DNA of 64,000 nucleotides from Clostridium sp. JN-9 (lineage in GTDB: Bacteria; Bacillota; Clostridia; Clostridiales; Clostridiaceae): assembly GCF_004103695.1 (NCBI RefSeq), contig NZ_CP035280.1:1-64000 (forward strand), given 5' to 3'. The first letter of the stretch is position 1; each line of letters opens with the position of its first letter. The notes under the pieces were generated by a model. That model worked only from the letters and a program-made list of their open reading frames with translations. It was not told where the DNA came from and ran no database searches. This document shows, piece by piece, positions 36,591 to 44,312 of the stretch. The position numbers were made by a program, and so were the translations under genes.

Positions 36591-37466
36591 ATGGCAGGTA
36601 GTTTAATTAAGATTAGGGAAATTCTAAAAGAATTAAGTCCATCGGAAAAAAAGGTGGCTCAATTTATATTAAGTAAGCCTTGTGAAATTTCTAGCTTGTC
36701 TATAGGTGACCTGGCTAAAAATAGTAAATCCAGTGAAGCAACTGTAGTCAGACTTTGTAAAATGCTGGGATTTAGCGGCTACAAAGATTTTAAAATAAGC
36801 ATTACAAGGGATATTGCATTAAATGATACAATGGAAACTTTACAAAACCAATATAGTGATGTAGAACCCGGAGACGATTTAAAGACTATAGTACAAAATA
36901 TAAGCAATAATAATAAGGAATCTATAGATGATACATTAAAAATATTATCCTTCGATAAGCTGCAAAAGGTTATAGATGCCATTATTAAGGCAGATAGAAT
37001 TGACTTTTACGGAGTAGGAGCATCCTATTTAATTGCCTATGATGCTTTTCAAAAGTTCTCTAGAATAAATAAAGTAGTAACTGCTCACTCAGATACCCAT
37101 ATGCAGATTGCATCTGCATCAAATTTGAAAAAAGGTGATGTTGCCTTTGCAATTTCTTACTCTGGTAATACAAAAGATACCTATGATTCCATAAGAGTGG
37201 CAAAGGAATCAAGAGCAACCACTGTGAGTATTACTAAATATGGTCAAAATCCAATAAGTGAACTGTGTGATATAAATTTATTTGTTTCAGCACCTGAAAT
37301 AACAATAAGAAGCGGGGCTATGTCATCAAGGATAGCACAGCTGAATGTAATAGATATTTTATTTGCAGCAGTAGCAAGCATTCAGTTTGACCAGGTGAAA
37401 AAATATCTTGAAAATTCAAGAAGAGTAATAGCAATAAAAAAGATAAAGCCCAGCTATGAAAGGTAA
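36591..37466 (+). CDS. MurR/RpiR family regulator, C-terminus altered by an IS
   Basis: The 291-aa product has an RpiR helix-turn-helix (residues 1-75, [45 protein letters not shown]) and a SIS sugar-phosphate domain (about 120-250, [26 protein letters not shown]). It would sense a phosphosugar, but no sugar genes adjoin. The last codons (SYER, stop) lie inside the insertion sequence that begins at 37451. Without the IS the frame would read ...IKP and stop at 39100-39102, so only the last few residues changed and function is probably kept. Confidence 0.93.
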   Translation: MAGSLIKIREILKELSPSEKKVAQFILSKPCEISSLSIGDLAKNSKSSEATVVRLCKMLGFSGYKDFKISITRDIALNDTMETLQNQYSDVEPGDDLKTIVQNISNNNKESIDDTLKILSFDKLQKVIDAIIKADRIDFYGVGASYLIAYDAFQKFSRINKVVTAHSDTHMQIASASNLKKGDVAFAISYSGNTKDTYDSIRVAKESRATTVSITKYGQNPISELCDINLFVSAPEITIRSGAMSSRIAQLNVIDILFAAVASIQFDQVKKYLENSRRVIAIKKIKPSYER

Positions 37467-37554
37467 AAAAATTCGCACAAATTAATCTGATTTCATGCCA
37501 ATCTGCAATAAGTGTAGTAAAATAATATAAAAACTTATTCGCAGTGAGGTAAAA

Positions 37555-38886
37555 ATGGGAAGAGAACAGGATCGTATAAATCGGAGAATAGAAAAAAATC
37601 CAGCGGCAGAATGTAATAAAATCCAAAAGAAGTATTTTCCTGAGTTGTTTCAGAAGTTTGCAGGGACGCTGGATCCTAGGCATCAAAGCTATATTGATTA
37701 TTCCAATAAAGTAATGCTTGGAACTGTGTATTACAAAGGAATAGCTGGGCTTGTAAGCATGCAATCTATGACATATGAGTTTAATGATGACAAGGTGGTA
37801 AAAAACATTATGAACTTTCTTGGAGAAAGTGATAGGTCATATCTCCCACACGGAGTAACCGTAAATGAATATCTGGAGAAGTTGGCTACGTCTCAATTGC
37901 AGGAAATCCAGCAGTCCATGGTGTATAGTCTGATACGAAGAAAGACATTTGATGATGCCAGGTATCAGAAGAAATGGCTTTTGATTGTTGATGGGTCACA
38001 GTTATATTCCGGAAGTCGCCAGATCAATGAGCAATGCCTTGAAAGACATCACAATAAAGGAACAGTGGATGAAAAAGTCAGTTATCACAGCGATGTTCTA
38101 GAAGCAAAAATCGTTTTGGGAGAAAAACTGATTGTAAGTATAGCAAGTGAGTTTGTGGAGAATAATGGAGAAGACGCTCTGCGTCAAAAAAGTATGAGTG
38201 AGGAAGAGCGTAAACAGGACTGTGAAACTAAGGCGTTTCAAAGACTTGCAGCTAAGCTGAAAAAAAGATTTCCGCGCCTTCCAATAATATTGTTGGCGGA
38301 TAGCCTGTATGCATCAGAAAAAGTTATGGAGATATGCAGAAAAAATCACTGGGATTTTATTATCAGGTATAAAACCGGGAGTATCCCAAGTATTGCCGCA
38401 GAATATGAAGCAATACCAGAGAAGGGAACATCAGGTCATGCGGAATATGTGAATGAAATAGATTACAAAGAAAAACCCGTAAATATGCTTAGATACTGGG
38501 AGGAAAAAGTAATAAAAGGGAAAAATGTATGGACAGAATTCCAGTGGCTGACCAGTCTTAGGATTACAGACAAAAATGCGGAAAATTTAGCGGCTGCGGG
38601 AAGAAAACGCTGGAAAATAGAAAATGAAGGCTTCAATCGTCAGAAAAACTGGCAGGGAAATATCACACATGTATGCAGCTGGAATGTCCAAGCGATGAAG
38701 AATCATTACCTGATGCTGCAGATATCTGATACAATCAAGCAACTGTATGAATGGTATTATTTGAAAGCCAATGATATAAAAAAGAAACAAAAAAATATAT
38801 CCTCTGACCTGCTAGCAAGCTTTGGACAGCAACTAACAAGGGAAGATATATTTCAAGTTGATATGCATAGCATATCAACCGCCTAA
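37555..38886 (+). CDS. DDE transposase (IS4-like superfamily), copy 1
   Basis: The 443-aa product has the DDE triad in an IS4-like arrangement: LLIVDGSQLY with Asp146, ILLADSLYAS with Asp249, and GRKRWKIENEGFNRQK with Glu356, where the Arg/Glu/Lys spacing resembles the YREK signature. I do not assign an IS family. The start follows GTGAGGTAAAA. Codon use is somewhat richer in G+C than the neighbours. The protein is identical to the second copy and appears intact, so both copies may be active. Confidence 0.93.
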   Translation: MGREQDRINRRIEKNPAAECNKIQKKYFPELFQKFAGTLDPRHQSYIDYSNKVMLGTVYYKGIAGLVSMQSMTYEFNDDKVVKNIMNFLGESDRSYLPHGVTVNEYLEKLATSQLQEIQQSMVYSLIRRKTFDDARYQKKWLLIVDGSQLYSGSRQINEQCLERHHNKGTVDEKVSYHSDVLEAKIVLGEKLIVSIASEFVENNGEDALRQKSMSEEERKQDCETKAFQRLAAKLKKRFPRLPIILLADSLYASEKVMEICRKNHWDFIIRYKTGSIPSIAAEYEAIPEKGTSGHAEYVNEIDYKEKPVNMLRYWEEKVIKGKNVWTEFQWLTSLRITDKNAENLAAAGRKRWKIENEGFNRQKNWQGNITHVCSWNVQAMKNHYLMLQISDTIKQLYEWYYLKANDIKKKQKNISSDLLASFGQQLTREDIFQVDMHSISTA

Positions 38887-38945
38887 AATGATTATATCAA
38901 AGGAAGTGATGTCTGCCAAGAGTAAATTTAACTTGAACAAAAAAT

Positions 38946-39027
38946 TTATCCACAAGAAAAACAAATTGGTGTAGTGCCGGATATTTTTGTGGATAAGTAT
39001 AAATCCAGAAAAAAGAATTGTGGATAA
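38946..39027. promoter_or_regulatory. Three perfect DnaA boxes in the right end of IS copy 1
   Basis: TTATCCACA (38946-38954), TGTGGATAA (38988-38996) and TGTGGATAA (39019-39027) are all exact matches to TTATCCACA on one strand or the other. They lie in the noncoding 204 bases between the transposase stop and the right inverted repeat. Confidence 0.85.
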
Positions 39028-39107
39028 CATGGCGTTTAAAGAAAATAAGTTGAATTTAGCAGACAGAAACAATTTCACCTTTCAAGGCTGGATAAAGCCA
39101 TAAAATA

Positions 39108-39136
39108 TTGACACCATATTAAATTTGTAATAAACT
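39108..39136 (+). promoter_or_regulatory. Promoter of tRNA-Arg (CCT)
   Basis: TTGACA (39108-39113), 17 bases, TAAACT (39131-39136). The -35 is perfect and the -10 is weak. The IS and its target duplicate end nine bases upstream, so the IS just missed the promoter. Confidence 0.6.
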
Positions 39137-39161
39137 AATATAGTATTAAAACATTATATAC

Positions 39162-39238
39162 GCGTTTGTAGCTCAGCTGGATAGAGCAGCGGTTTCCTAA
39201 ACCGTTGGTCGGGGGTTCAAATCCCTTCAGGCGCACCA
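39162..39238 (+). tRNA. tRNA-Arg (CCT)
   Basis: A 77-nt cloverleaf: acceptor GCGTTTG with CAGGCGC (two G-T pairs), anticodon loop TTCCTAA (CCT), T-arm GGGGTTCAAATCC and encoded CCA. A recombinase remnant lies 35 bases downstream, which suggests this tRNA served as an attachment site. Confidence 0.96.
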
Positions 39239-39241
39239 AGA

Positions 39242-39273
39242 AAAGCCTATAACATCAACACGTTATAGGCTTT
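39242..39273. terminator. Bidirectional hairpin after tRNA-Arg (CCT)
   Basis: AAAGCCTATAAC (39242-39253) and GTTATAGGCTTT (39262-39273) pair perfectly over 12 bp. The T-run is better on the minus strand, but both directions are plausible. Confidence 0.75.
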
Positions 39274-39549
39274 AGTAATAAAAATTTGTTAAGTGATTTT
39301 TAAAGTGTTGGTTGTCTTTTGCTTGTCCGAGGAAATTTTCTGTTACATAATCTGGATTTATAGGCCTACCGTATATCGAATGGAAGATATATTCATCATC
39401 TTTTTTCTTATCATCTTTTTTAAAATCAACAGCATTAACTTGCTATTTTTTAAAATATCTTTTTTCTTTAGCAATTTTAAAGATGAAGTCGTATTATCGG
39501 ATAAAGTTACTATTATGGAGCAATTTTTAGTTTTAGAAGTTTCTTCTAT
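39272..39549 (-). pseudogene. Tyrosine recombinase (phage integrase) remnant
   Basis: On the minus strand from 39549, EETSKTKNCSIIVTLSDN matches the PKTKxSxRxI-L-D segment before the integrase catalytic core. After a frame change near 39440, DDEYIFHSIYGRPINPDY then VTENF matches the D-Y-V-F-x-G-x-P-xP segment that follows. No catalytic Tyr or upstream domains remain, and a stop codon precedes the fragment at 39550-39552. I take it as a decayed integrase. The + strand frame at 39293-39553 is its antisense shadow. Confidence 0.62.
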
Positions 39550-39704
39550 CTAATTTTCAATTTATTTTTTATGAATGTATAGGAAAATATAATTATTTAC
39601 TCTAAATCGAACATATGTTAGTATAGATATAAAAAAGATGATAATAGATATAAGGTAAATTATTAAGCATAATATAACTGAAGAATTTAAATAGGTGGTT
39701 TAAT

Positions 39705-40067
39705 ATGCTGCATAAAATGAGATTAAAATCGGAAGAGTTTTATAACATCAAATATAATAATAAGATTATGGAAGTTAGACTAAATGATGAAAAAAGGAAA
39801 AAAATAAAGGTAGGCGATAAAATAATTTTTTATAGACTTCCAGAACTAGGTGAATTTATTTTTGTAACAGTTGAAGAAATATATAAGTTCATGACGTTTA
39901 AACAATTGTATAATATGTTTCCTCTACATTATTTTGGGTACAACAATCAAAATATAAATGAAATATTAAACAGAATTTATAGTATATACTCACCAGAGCA
40001 AGAAGAAAAAAATGGGGTTATTGCGATAAAGTTTAAGGTTGAAGATATAAAGGCATCCCACCAGTAG
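39705..40067 (+). CDS. ASCH-domain protein
   Basis: A 120-aa protein made of one ASCH (PUA-like) domain: KSEEFYNIKYNNKIMEVRLNDEKRKKIKVGDKIIF, VTVEEIYKFMTF, a pattern of short strands around conserved Glu-x-Arg-x-x-Asp-x-x-Lys. ASCH domains bind RNA or act on modified nucleosides, and which applies here is unknown. AGGTGG precedes the ATG. First gene of a four-gene module, 49 bases before the next. Confidence 0.85.
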   Translation: MLHKMRLKSEEFYNIKYNNKIMEVRLNDEKRKKIKVGDKIIFYRLPELGEFIFVTVEEIYKFMTFKQLYNMFPLHYFGYNNQNINEILNRIYSIYSPEQEEKNGVIAIKFKVEDIKASHQ

Positions 40068-40116
40068 TATATATGTGGTGAAATTGTATTATATATTATA
40101 ATTAAGGAGTGTTACC

Positions 40117-41169
40117 ATGGATGTTATTCAAAGAAAAAAGTTCAGCGAAATTAACTTAGAAGATGAATTTTTTGATTCATTAAAAGAGGATTATCCCGGG
40201 TTTGATGAATGGTTTAATAAGAAGGCTCAAAAGGGTGAAAGTGCATTTGTATTGGATGATAAAGGAATTGTTGGTTTCTTATATTTGAAAGAAGAAAACG
40301 ATGAAGATACTTCTATAACGCCTACTCTTAAAAAGAAAAGGAGATTAAAGGTAGGCACATTTAAGATAGATGCACATGGTACTAAGCTTGGTGAAAGATT
40401 TATAAAAATAATAATAGATAAGATTTTTATAAATGATTATGAAGAAGCATATGTTACGATATTTAAGAAACATGATACATTAATTAGGCTGTTATTAAAA
40501 TATGGTTTTGAATATTATGGAATTAAAAAAAGTAAAGCTGGATTAGAGGAAGTATATATTAAGTGTTTGGATAAGGTATCTGGTGATATTTTATTAGATT
40601 ACCCAAAAATTGATATTAGAAATAATAGTAAGTTTATGTTATCAATTAAACCTGAATTTCATACGAGAATGTTTCCTAACTCTCAGCTTAAAACTGAGAA
40701 AAATCACGTAGTAGAGGATACGCCTTTTACAAATAGTATTCAAAAAATATATCTTTCAGGTGCTTTAAATTTAAATATATATGGGAAAGGTGATGTAATA
40801 GTCATTTATAGAACGGCGGATAAAGGTAAAACTGCAGAATATTCTTCTGTAGCGACTTCTATATGTGTTGTTGAAAAAATAAAGCATATCAGTGAATTTA
40901 AAGATTATGATGAATTCTATAAATATTGTTCAAAGCATAGTGTTTTTAATGAAGATGAATTAAAATATTTTTGGAAAGTTAAGAAGTATAAATATGTGAT
41001 AAAAATGTTATATAACTTAGCTTTGCCTAAAAGACCTATTAGGCAAGAATTAATAGAAAAAGTTGGACTTGATAGGAATGAACGTTGGGTAGCAGTACCA
41101 CTAAGCGATGATGAGTTTGAAAAAATATTAGAATTGGGTGAGGTAAATGAAAGTTTTATTATCGATTAA
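40117..41169 (+). CDS. GNAT-like plus PUA/ASCH-like fusion protein
   Basis: The 350-aa protein looks like two domains. Residues about 20-150 resemble a GNAT fold (SAFVLDDKGIVGFLYLKEE, LKVGTFKIDAHGTKLGERFIKII, LLLKYGFEYYGIKKS). From about 175, FMLSIKPEFHTRMFP opens a PUA/ASCH-like domain closely resembling the start of the next gene's product (LLSIKPEYAERIF). An acetyl-CoA site is plausible (HGTKLGE in the place of the Q/RxxGxG loop) but not certain. It overlaps the next gene by 23 bases, so the two are translated together. Confidence 0.72.
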   Translation: MDVIQRKKFSEINLEDEFFDSLKEDYPGFDEWFNKKAQKGESAFVLDDKGIVGFLYLKEENDEDTSITPTLKKKRRLKVGTFKIDAHGTKLGERFIKIIIDKIFINDYEEAYVTIFKKHDTLIRLLLKYGFEYYGIKKSKAGLEEVYIKCLDKVSGDILLDYPKIDIRNNSKFMLSIKPEFHTRMFPNSQLKTEKNHVVEDTPFTNSIQKIYLSGALNLNIYGKGDVIVIYRTADKGKTAEYSSVATSICVVEKIKHISEFKDYDEFYKYCSKHSVFNEDELKYFWKVKKYKYVIKMLYNLALPKRPIRQELIEKVGLDRNERWVAVPLSDDEFEKILELGEVNESFIID

Positions 41170-41521
41170 ACCGGAATATGCAGAGAGAATTTTCACGGGT
41201 GAAAAAAGATATGAGTATAGAAAAAATTTATTTAAAAGGGATGATATAAAAGTAGTTGTAGTGTATGCTACAAAACCTATAGGAAAAGTTATAGGCGAAT
41301 TTGAGATTAATGGTATATTAAAGGGTGAGCCTGAGTCCATTTGGGAACAAACTAAATTATATGCTGGAATTGATGAGAGTTCTTATATTGAATATTTTTC
41401 AGAAAGAAAAACTGGATATGCTATTGGCATAAAAGAAACTAGGGTATACCAAGAGCCATTAGAATTAACAGAATTGAACCCTAAAATAAAGTACCCACCT
41501 CAATCATTTATGTATATTTAA
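41147..41521 (+). CDS. ASCH-domain protein overlapping the GNAT fusion gene
   Basis: The 124-aa protein is an ASCH domain with SIKPEYAERIFTGEKRYEYRK, VVVYATKPIGKVIGEFEI and a C-terminal PPQSFMYI. The conserved Lys/Glu/Arg positions of the family are visible (GEKRYEYRK). Its start lies inside the previous gene, indicating translational coupling and perhaps fixed stoichiometry. Similar to the predicted transcriptional-regulator branch of ASCH proteins, but no target is known. Confidence 0.85.
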   Translation: MKVLLSIKPEYAERIFTGEKRYEYRKNLFKRDDIKVVVVYATKPIGKVIGEFEINGILKGEPESIWEQTKLYAGIDESSYIEYFSERKTGYAIGIKETRVYQEPLELTELNPKIKYPPQSFMYI

Positions 41522-41541
41522 TTGGGAGGGTGAGTTTTTAA

Positions 41542-42090
41542 ATGAATAGACCATTATGTAAGAATATAATATTTATTGGTGGTATACATGGTGTTGGAAA
41601 AACTACTCTTTGTAAAAAGATATCTGAGGAATTATCATTGAATCATTATTCAGCTAGTGAATTAATTGCTAAATTAAAATCTGAAAATGTGGCAATTGAT
41701 AAAAGGGTTAATAATGTGGCAGAAAATCAAAATCTGTTGTTAGGAGCCATTAGAAGATATTTAGATGTCGAAGAGTATTATTTATTGGATGGGCATTTCT
41801 GTCTATTGAATAGTTTTGGGAAAATAACAAGAATTGGTATAGATACATTTAGAAATTTGGGGCTGAATTCTATAATGGTTTTGATGGATGAAGAAGCAGA
41901 AATATTAAAAAGGCTAAAAGCCAGAGATAATATACAATATAATCTAACTCTTTTAGAAGAATTTCAAGAAGAGGAAATATCCTATGCTAAAGAAGTTGCA
42001 AAGGATATTGGTGTTGAATATAAGATTATTAATGTAAAATCCAATGCTAATAAAATGCTAACTTTTGTTAAAAGTATTATATCGGCATAG
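41542..42090 (+). CDS. P-loop kinase-like ATP-binding protein
   Basis: A 182-aa nucleotide-kinase fold protein with Walker A GGIHGVGKTTLCKK (residues about 12-25), a Walker B-like YYLLDGHF (about 75-82), and a lid-like LKRLKARDNI. It resembles the AAA_17/adenylate-kinase group. The substrate is unknown. Good ribosome-binding site GGGAGGGTGAG. It is the last gene of the ASCH module and is followed by a hairpin. Confidence 0.82.
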   Translation: MNRPLCKNIIFIGGIHGVGKTTLCKKISEELSLNHYSASELIAKLKSENVAIDKRVNNVAENQNLLLGAIRRYLDVEEYYLLDGHFCLLNSFGKITRIGIDTFRNLGLNSIMVLMDEEAEILKRLKARDNIQYNLTLLEEFQEEEISYAKEVAKDIGVEYKIINVKSNANKMLTFVKSIISA

Positions 42091-42172
42091 ATTTTATATA
42101 TTTGTTAAGGATCATTTATATTATTAAGTTCTTATCATTAACATTTCGATTACATAGCGGATAAGATTTATT

Positions 42173-42204
42173 GGAGACTATTGGTATAAAATAGTCCCCA
42201 ATTT
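42173..42204. terminator. Hairpin after the ASCH module
   Basis: GGAGACTATT (42173-42182) and AATAGTCCCC (42190-42199) pair with one mismatch, followed by AATTTT. It lies about 80 bases after the kinase-like gene. The surrounding 42091-42288 contains nothing else I can identify. Confidence 0.6.
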
Positions 42205-42288
42205 TGCTATAAGAAATTATAAATTTGTCTAAAAAACGTAATCTACTGCAAATTAAAATATCCTCCAATATCAGTAAAAAATTTGATG

Positions 42289-42774
42289 CTATTGTTGTTT
42301 TAAATTGAAATTATTAAATATATCTATTAAGCTTTCTTTATCTTCTTTTGAAAATGGAATTAAATGAATTATATTTTTTTTATTATTATTTGTAACAAAC
42401 TCAATTATTTCATCATATTTGTTTATTTTAACTTTTTGAATATCGCTAATCAAAATTATTTCTTTTTTTCTAAAAATTCCTTTAGTAAATATTAATTCAG
42501 TATTATTAATCAATATATCTGGTATTCTATTGTTTTTAGTATATATTAAAAATGTTATTTGCAGAGTTAACAGAGTAATTATAATTAATATGCTTAATAA
42601 AGTTACTATAATATGACTTAAGTTAATCAAGTGAATTAGTTCAAATATAGTATAAATTATACTAATAGTACCTATTATTTTAGTAATCCTTAAATTAATA
42701 TTATCCTTCCTAAATTTATGTATAAAGATATAATCATTGTGTTTATTTGATTGCAAGTAAGTCAGTCCCTTCAA
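42289..42774 (-). CDS. Small membrane protein with PH-like domain
   Basis: A 161-aa protein on the minus strand with two closely spaced transmembrane helices (about 30-75, ITKIIGTISIIYTIFELIHLI and a second of similar length), then a beta-rich tail (RIPDILINNTELIFTKGIFRKKEIILISDIQKVKI) that resembles bacterial PH (YdbT/YvdB-like) domains. Function unknown. It has a GAAGGGACTG ribosome-binding region and stands alone. Base use is typical of the genome. Confidence 0.7.
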   Translation of the reverse strand: MKGLTYLQSNKHNDYIFIHKFRKDNINLRITKIIGTISIIYTIFELIHLINLSHIIVTLLSILIIITLLTLQITFLIYTKNNRIPDILINNTELIFTKGIFRKKEIILISDIQKVKINKYDEIIEFVTNNNKKNIIHLIPFSKEDKESLIDIFNNFNLKQQ

Positions 42775-42912
42775 TTATTATTAAGAGAATCCAGGCATGC
42801 GCATATAAGAAAAGGCATAAAATTAAAGATATTGAAGTATGAATAGTATTTACATGAAAGAATATATCTAGAAACCAAGATATCAATATAAGTTATTATA
42901 AAGATAATAATA

Positions 42913-42941
42913 TAGACATACCGCTGTTAATAACCTATAAT
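42913..42941 (+). promoter_or_regulatory. Promoter of the cysteine desulfidase-family gene
   Basis: TAGACA (42913-42918), 17 bases, TATAAT (42936-42941), giving a 5'UTR of about 50 bases before the ATG at 43001. I see no riboswitch in it. Confidence 0.65.
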
Positions 42942-43000
42942 ATCACTGATAGCATAAAACTCAGTATGTTTCTAAATATTAATTTTAGGGGGATATGATT

Positions 43001-44281
43001 ATGAAGCAGGATGATATACGTTATCAGACATATTTGCAAATTTTAAAGGAAGAATTGGTTCCGGCTATGGGATGTACTGAACCTATTGCCATAGCATATG
43101 GATCTGCCAAGGCTAGGGAATTATTAGGCACAATTCCTGACAAAGTAGTTATTGAAGTTAGTGCTAACATTATCAAAAATGTTAAAAGTGTAGTAGTACC
43201 TAATACAAATGGATTAAAAGGTATAGAAGCAGCGGTTTCAATTGGTATTATGGCAGGTAAATCAGAAAAAATATTAGAGGTAATTTCACAGGCAAGTGAA
43301 GAAGAGAAGAAAGCTGCAAAGGAATATATGGAAAGAAAATGTATTCAGGTTAAGTTAGCCGATACCTCTTTAATATTTGATATTATAATTACTATGTACA
43401 GCAAACAGTCTTATGTAAAATTACGTATAGCTGATTATCATACAAATATAGTATATATAGAGAAAAACAGTGAAATTTTATATAATGTTGGAAAAGTAGA
43501 AGCCAAGGAAAAAGGACTCACTGACAAGGGATTGTTAAATGTAAAAGACATAGTTGATTTTGCTGATAGTGTATTAATAGATGATGTAAGAGAAATTTTA
43601 GAAAGACAGATACAGTACAATTCAGCTATAGCAAGAGCCGGTATTGAAAACGATTATGGTGCTAATATTGGAAATGTTATTTTGAAAACCTATGGTAATG
43701 ATGTGAAAATCCGTGCAAAGGCAATGGCAGCAGCTGCTTCTGATGCGAGAATGAGCGGATGTGAACTACCTGTTATTATTAATTCAGGGAGCGGTAATCA
43801 AGGAATTGCAGCATCTTTACCTGTTATAGAATATGCAAAGGAATTAAAAGTTGACGAGGATAAACTGCTTAGAGCATTAGTAGTATCTAACCTTGTAACA
43901 ATTCACCAAAAAACTGGAATTGGACGTTTATCAGCATTTTGCGGCGCAGTGTGTGCAGGCTGTGGCAGCGGTACAGGTATAGCATACTTACATGGCTGTG
44001 GTTATAAGGAAATTGCACATACATTGGTAAATGCAGTTGCTATTGTTTCGGGAATTATTTGTGATGGAGCTAAACCTTCCTGTGCTGCTAAAATAGCAAC
44101 ATCTGTGGATGCTGGTATTCTTGGCTACTATATGTATAAGGAAGGGCAGCAGTTTAGAGGCGGAGATGGGATAGTAGCTAAAGGCGTGGAAAATACCATT
44201 ACAAATGTAGGTTATCTTGGAAAAGTTGGTATGAAGGAAACTGATAAAGAAATTATAAATATAATGCTGAAAAAATGCTGA
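43001..44281 (+). CDS. L-cysteine desulfidase / serine dehydratase-like family (UPF0597, YhaM/CyuA type)
   Basis: The 426-aa protein matches the UPF0597 family: EELVPAMGCTEPIAIAYG near the N-terminus, then NSGSGNQGIAASLPV, FCGAVCAGCGSGTGIAYLHGCG and ICDGAKPSCAAKIATSVDAG, which supply conserved Cys likely holding a [4Fe-4S] cluster. Characterised relatives break cysteine to pyruvate, ammonia and sulfide. I chose ATG 43001, eight bases after AGGGGGG. ATG 42995 is too close to it. aroD follows after 31 bases. Confidence 0.85.
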   Translation: MKQDDIRYQTYLQILKEELVPAMGCTEPIAIAYGSAKARELLGTIPDKVVIEVSANIIKNVKSVVVPNTNGLKGIEAAVSIGIMAGKSEKILEVISQASEEEKKAAKEYMERKCIQVKLADTSLIFDIIITMYSKQSYVKLRIADYHTNIVYIEKNSEILYNVGKVEAKEKGLTDKGLLNVKDIVDFADSVLIDDVREILERQIQYNSAIARAGIENDYGANIGNVILKTYGNDVKIRAKAMAAAASDARMSGCELPVIINSGSGNQGIAASLPVIEYAKELKVDEDKLLRALVVSNLVTIHQKTGIGRLSAFCGAVCAGCGSGTGIAYLHGCGYKEIAHTLVNAVAIVSGIICDGAKPSCAAKIATSVDAGILGYYMYKEGQQFRGGDGIVAKGVENTITNVGYLGKVGMKETDKEIINIMLKKC

Positions 44282-44312
44282 TGCGCTATTTTAAAATATT
44301 ATGGAGATCAAT

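Larger units (their letters stand above)
37451..39090 (+). mobile_element. Insertion sequence copy 1 (1,640 bp, 9-bp target duplication)
   Basis: Ends are defined by comparison with the copy at 45583. The inverted repeats begin CAGCTATGAAAGGT on the left and, read inward, CAGCCTTGAAAGGT on the right. GATAAAGCC is duplicated on both sides (37442-37450 and 39091-39099), proving insertion. One transposase gene occupies most of it, with about 200 noncoding bases at the right end. It sits at the 3' end of the RpiR gene and 18 bp before the tRNA-Arg -35 box. Confidence 0.96.

Noticed and set aside
39293-39553. A + strand frame of 86 aa after tRNA-Arg
   Set aside because: Very hydrophobic Phe/Ile-rich product, no ribosome-binding site, and the opposite strand reads as an integrase remnant.
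42775-42994. Second copy of the tRNA-Arg 3' end as an attR site
   Set aside because: No match to the tRNA tail CTTCAGGCGCACCA was seen in this gap or elsewhere between 39.3 and 43 kb.
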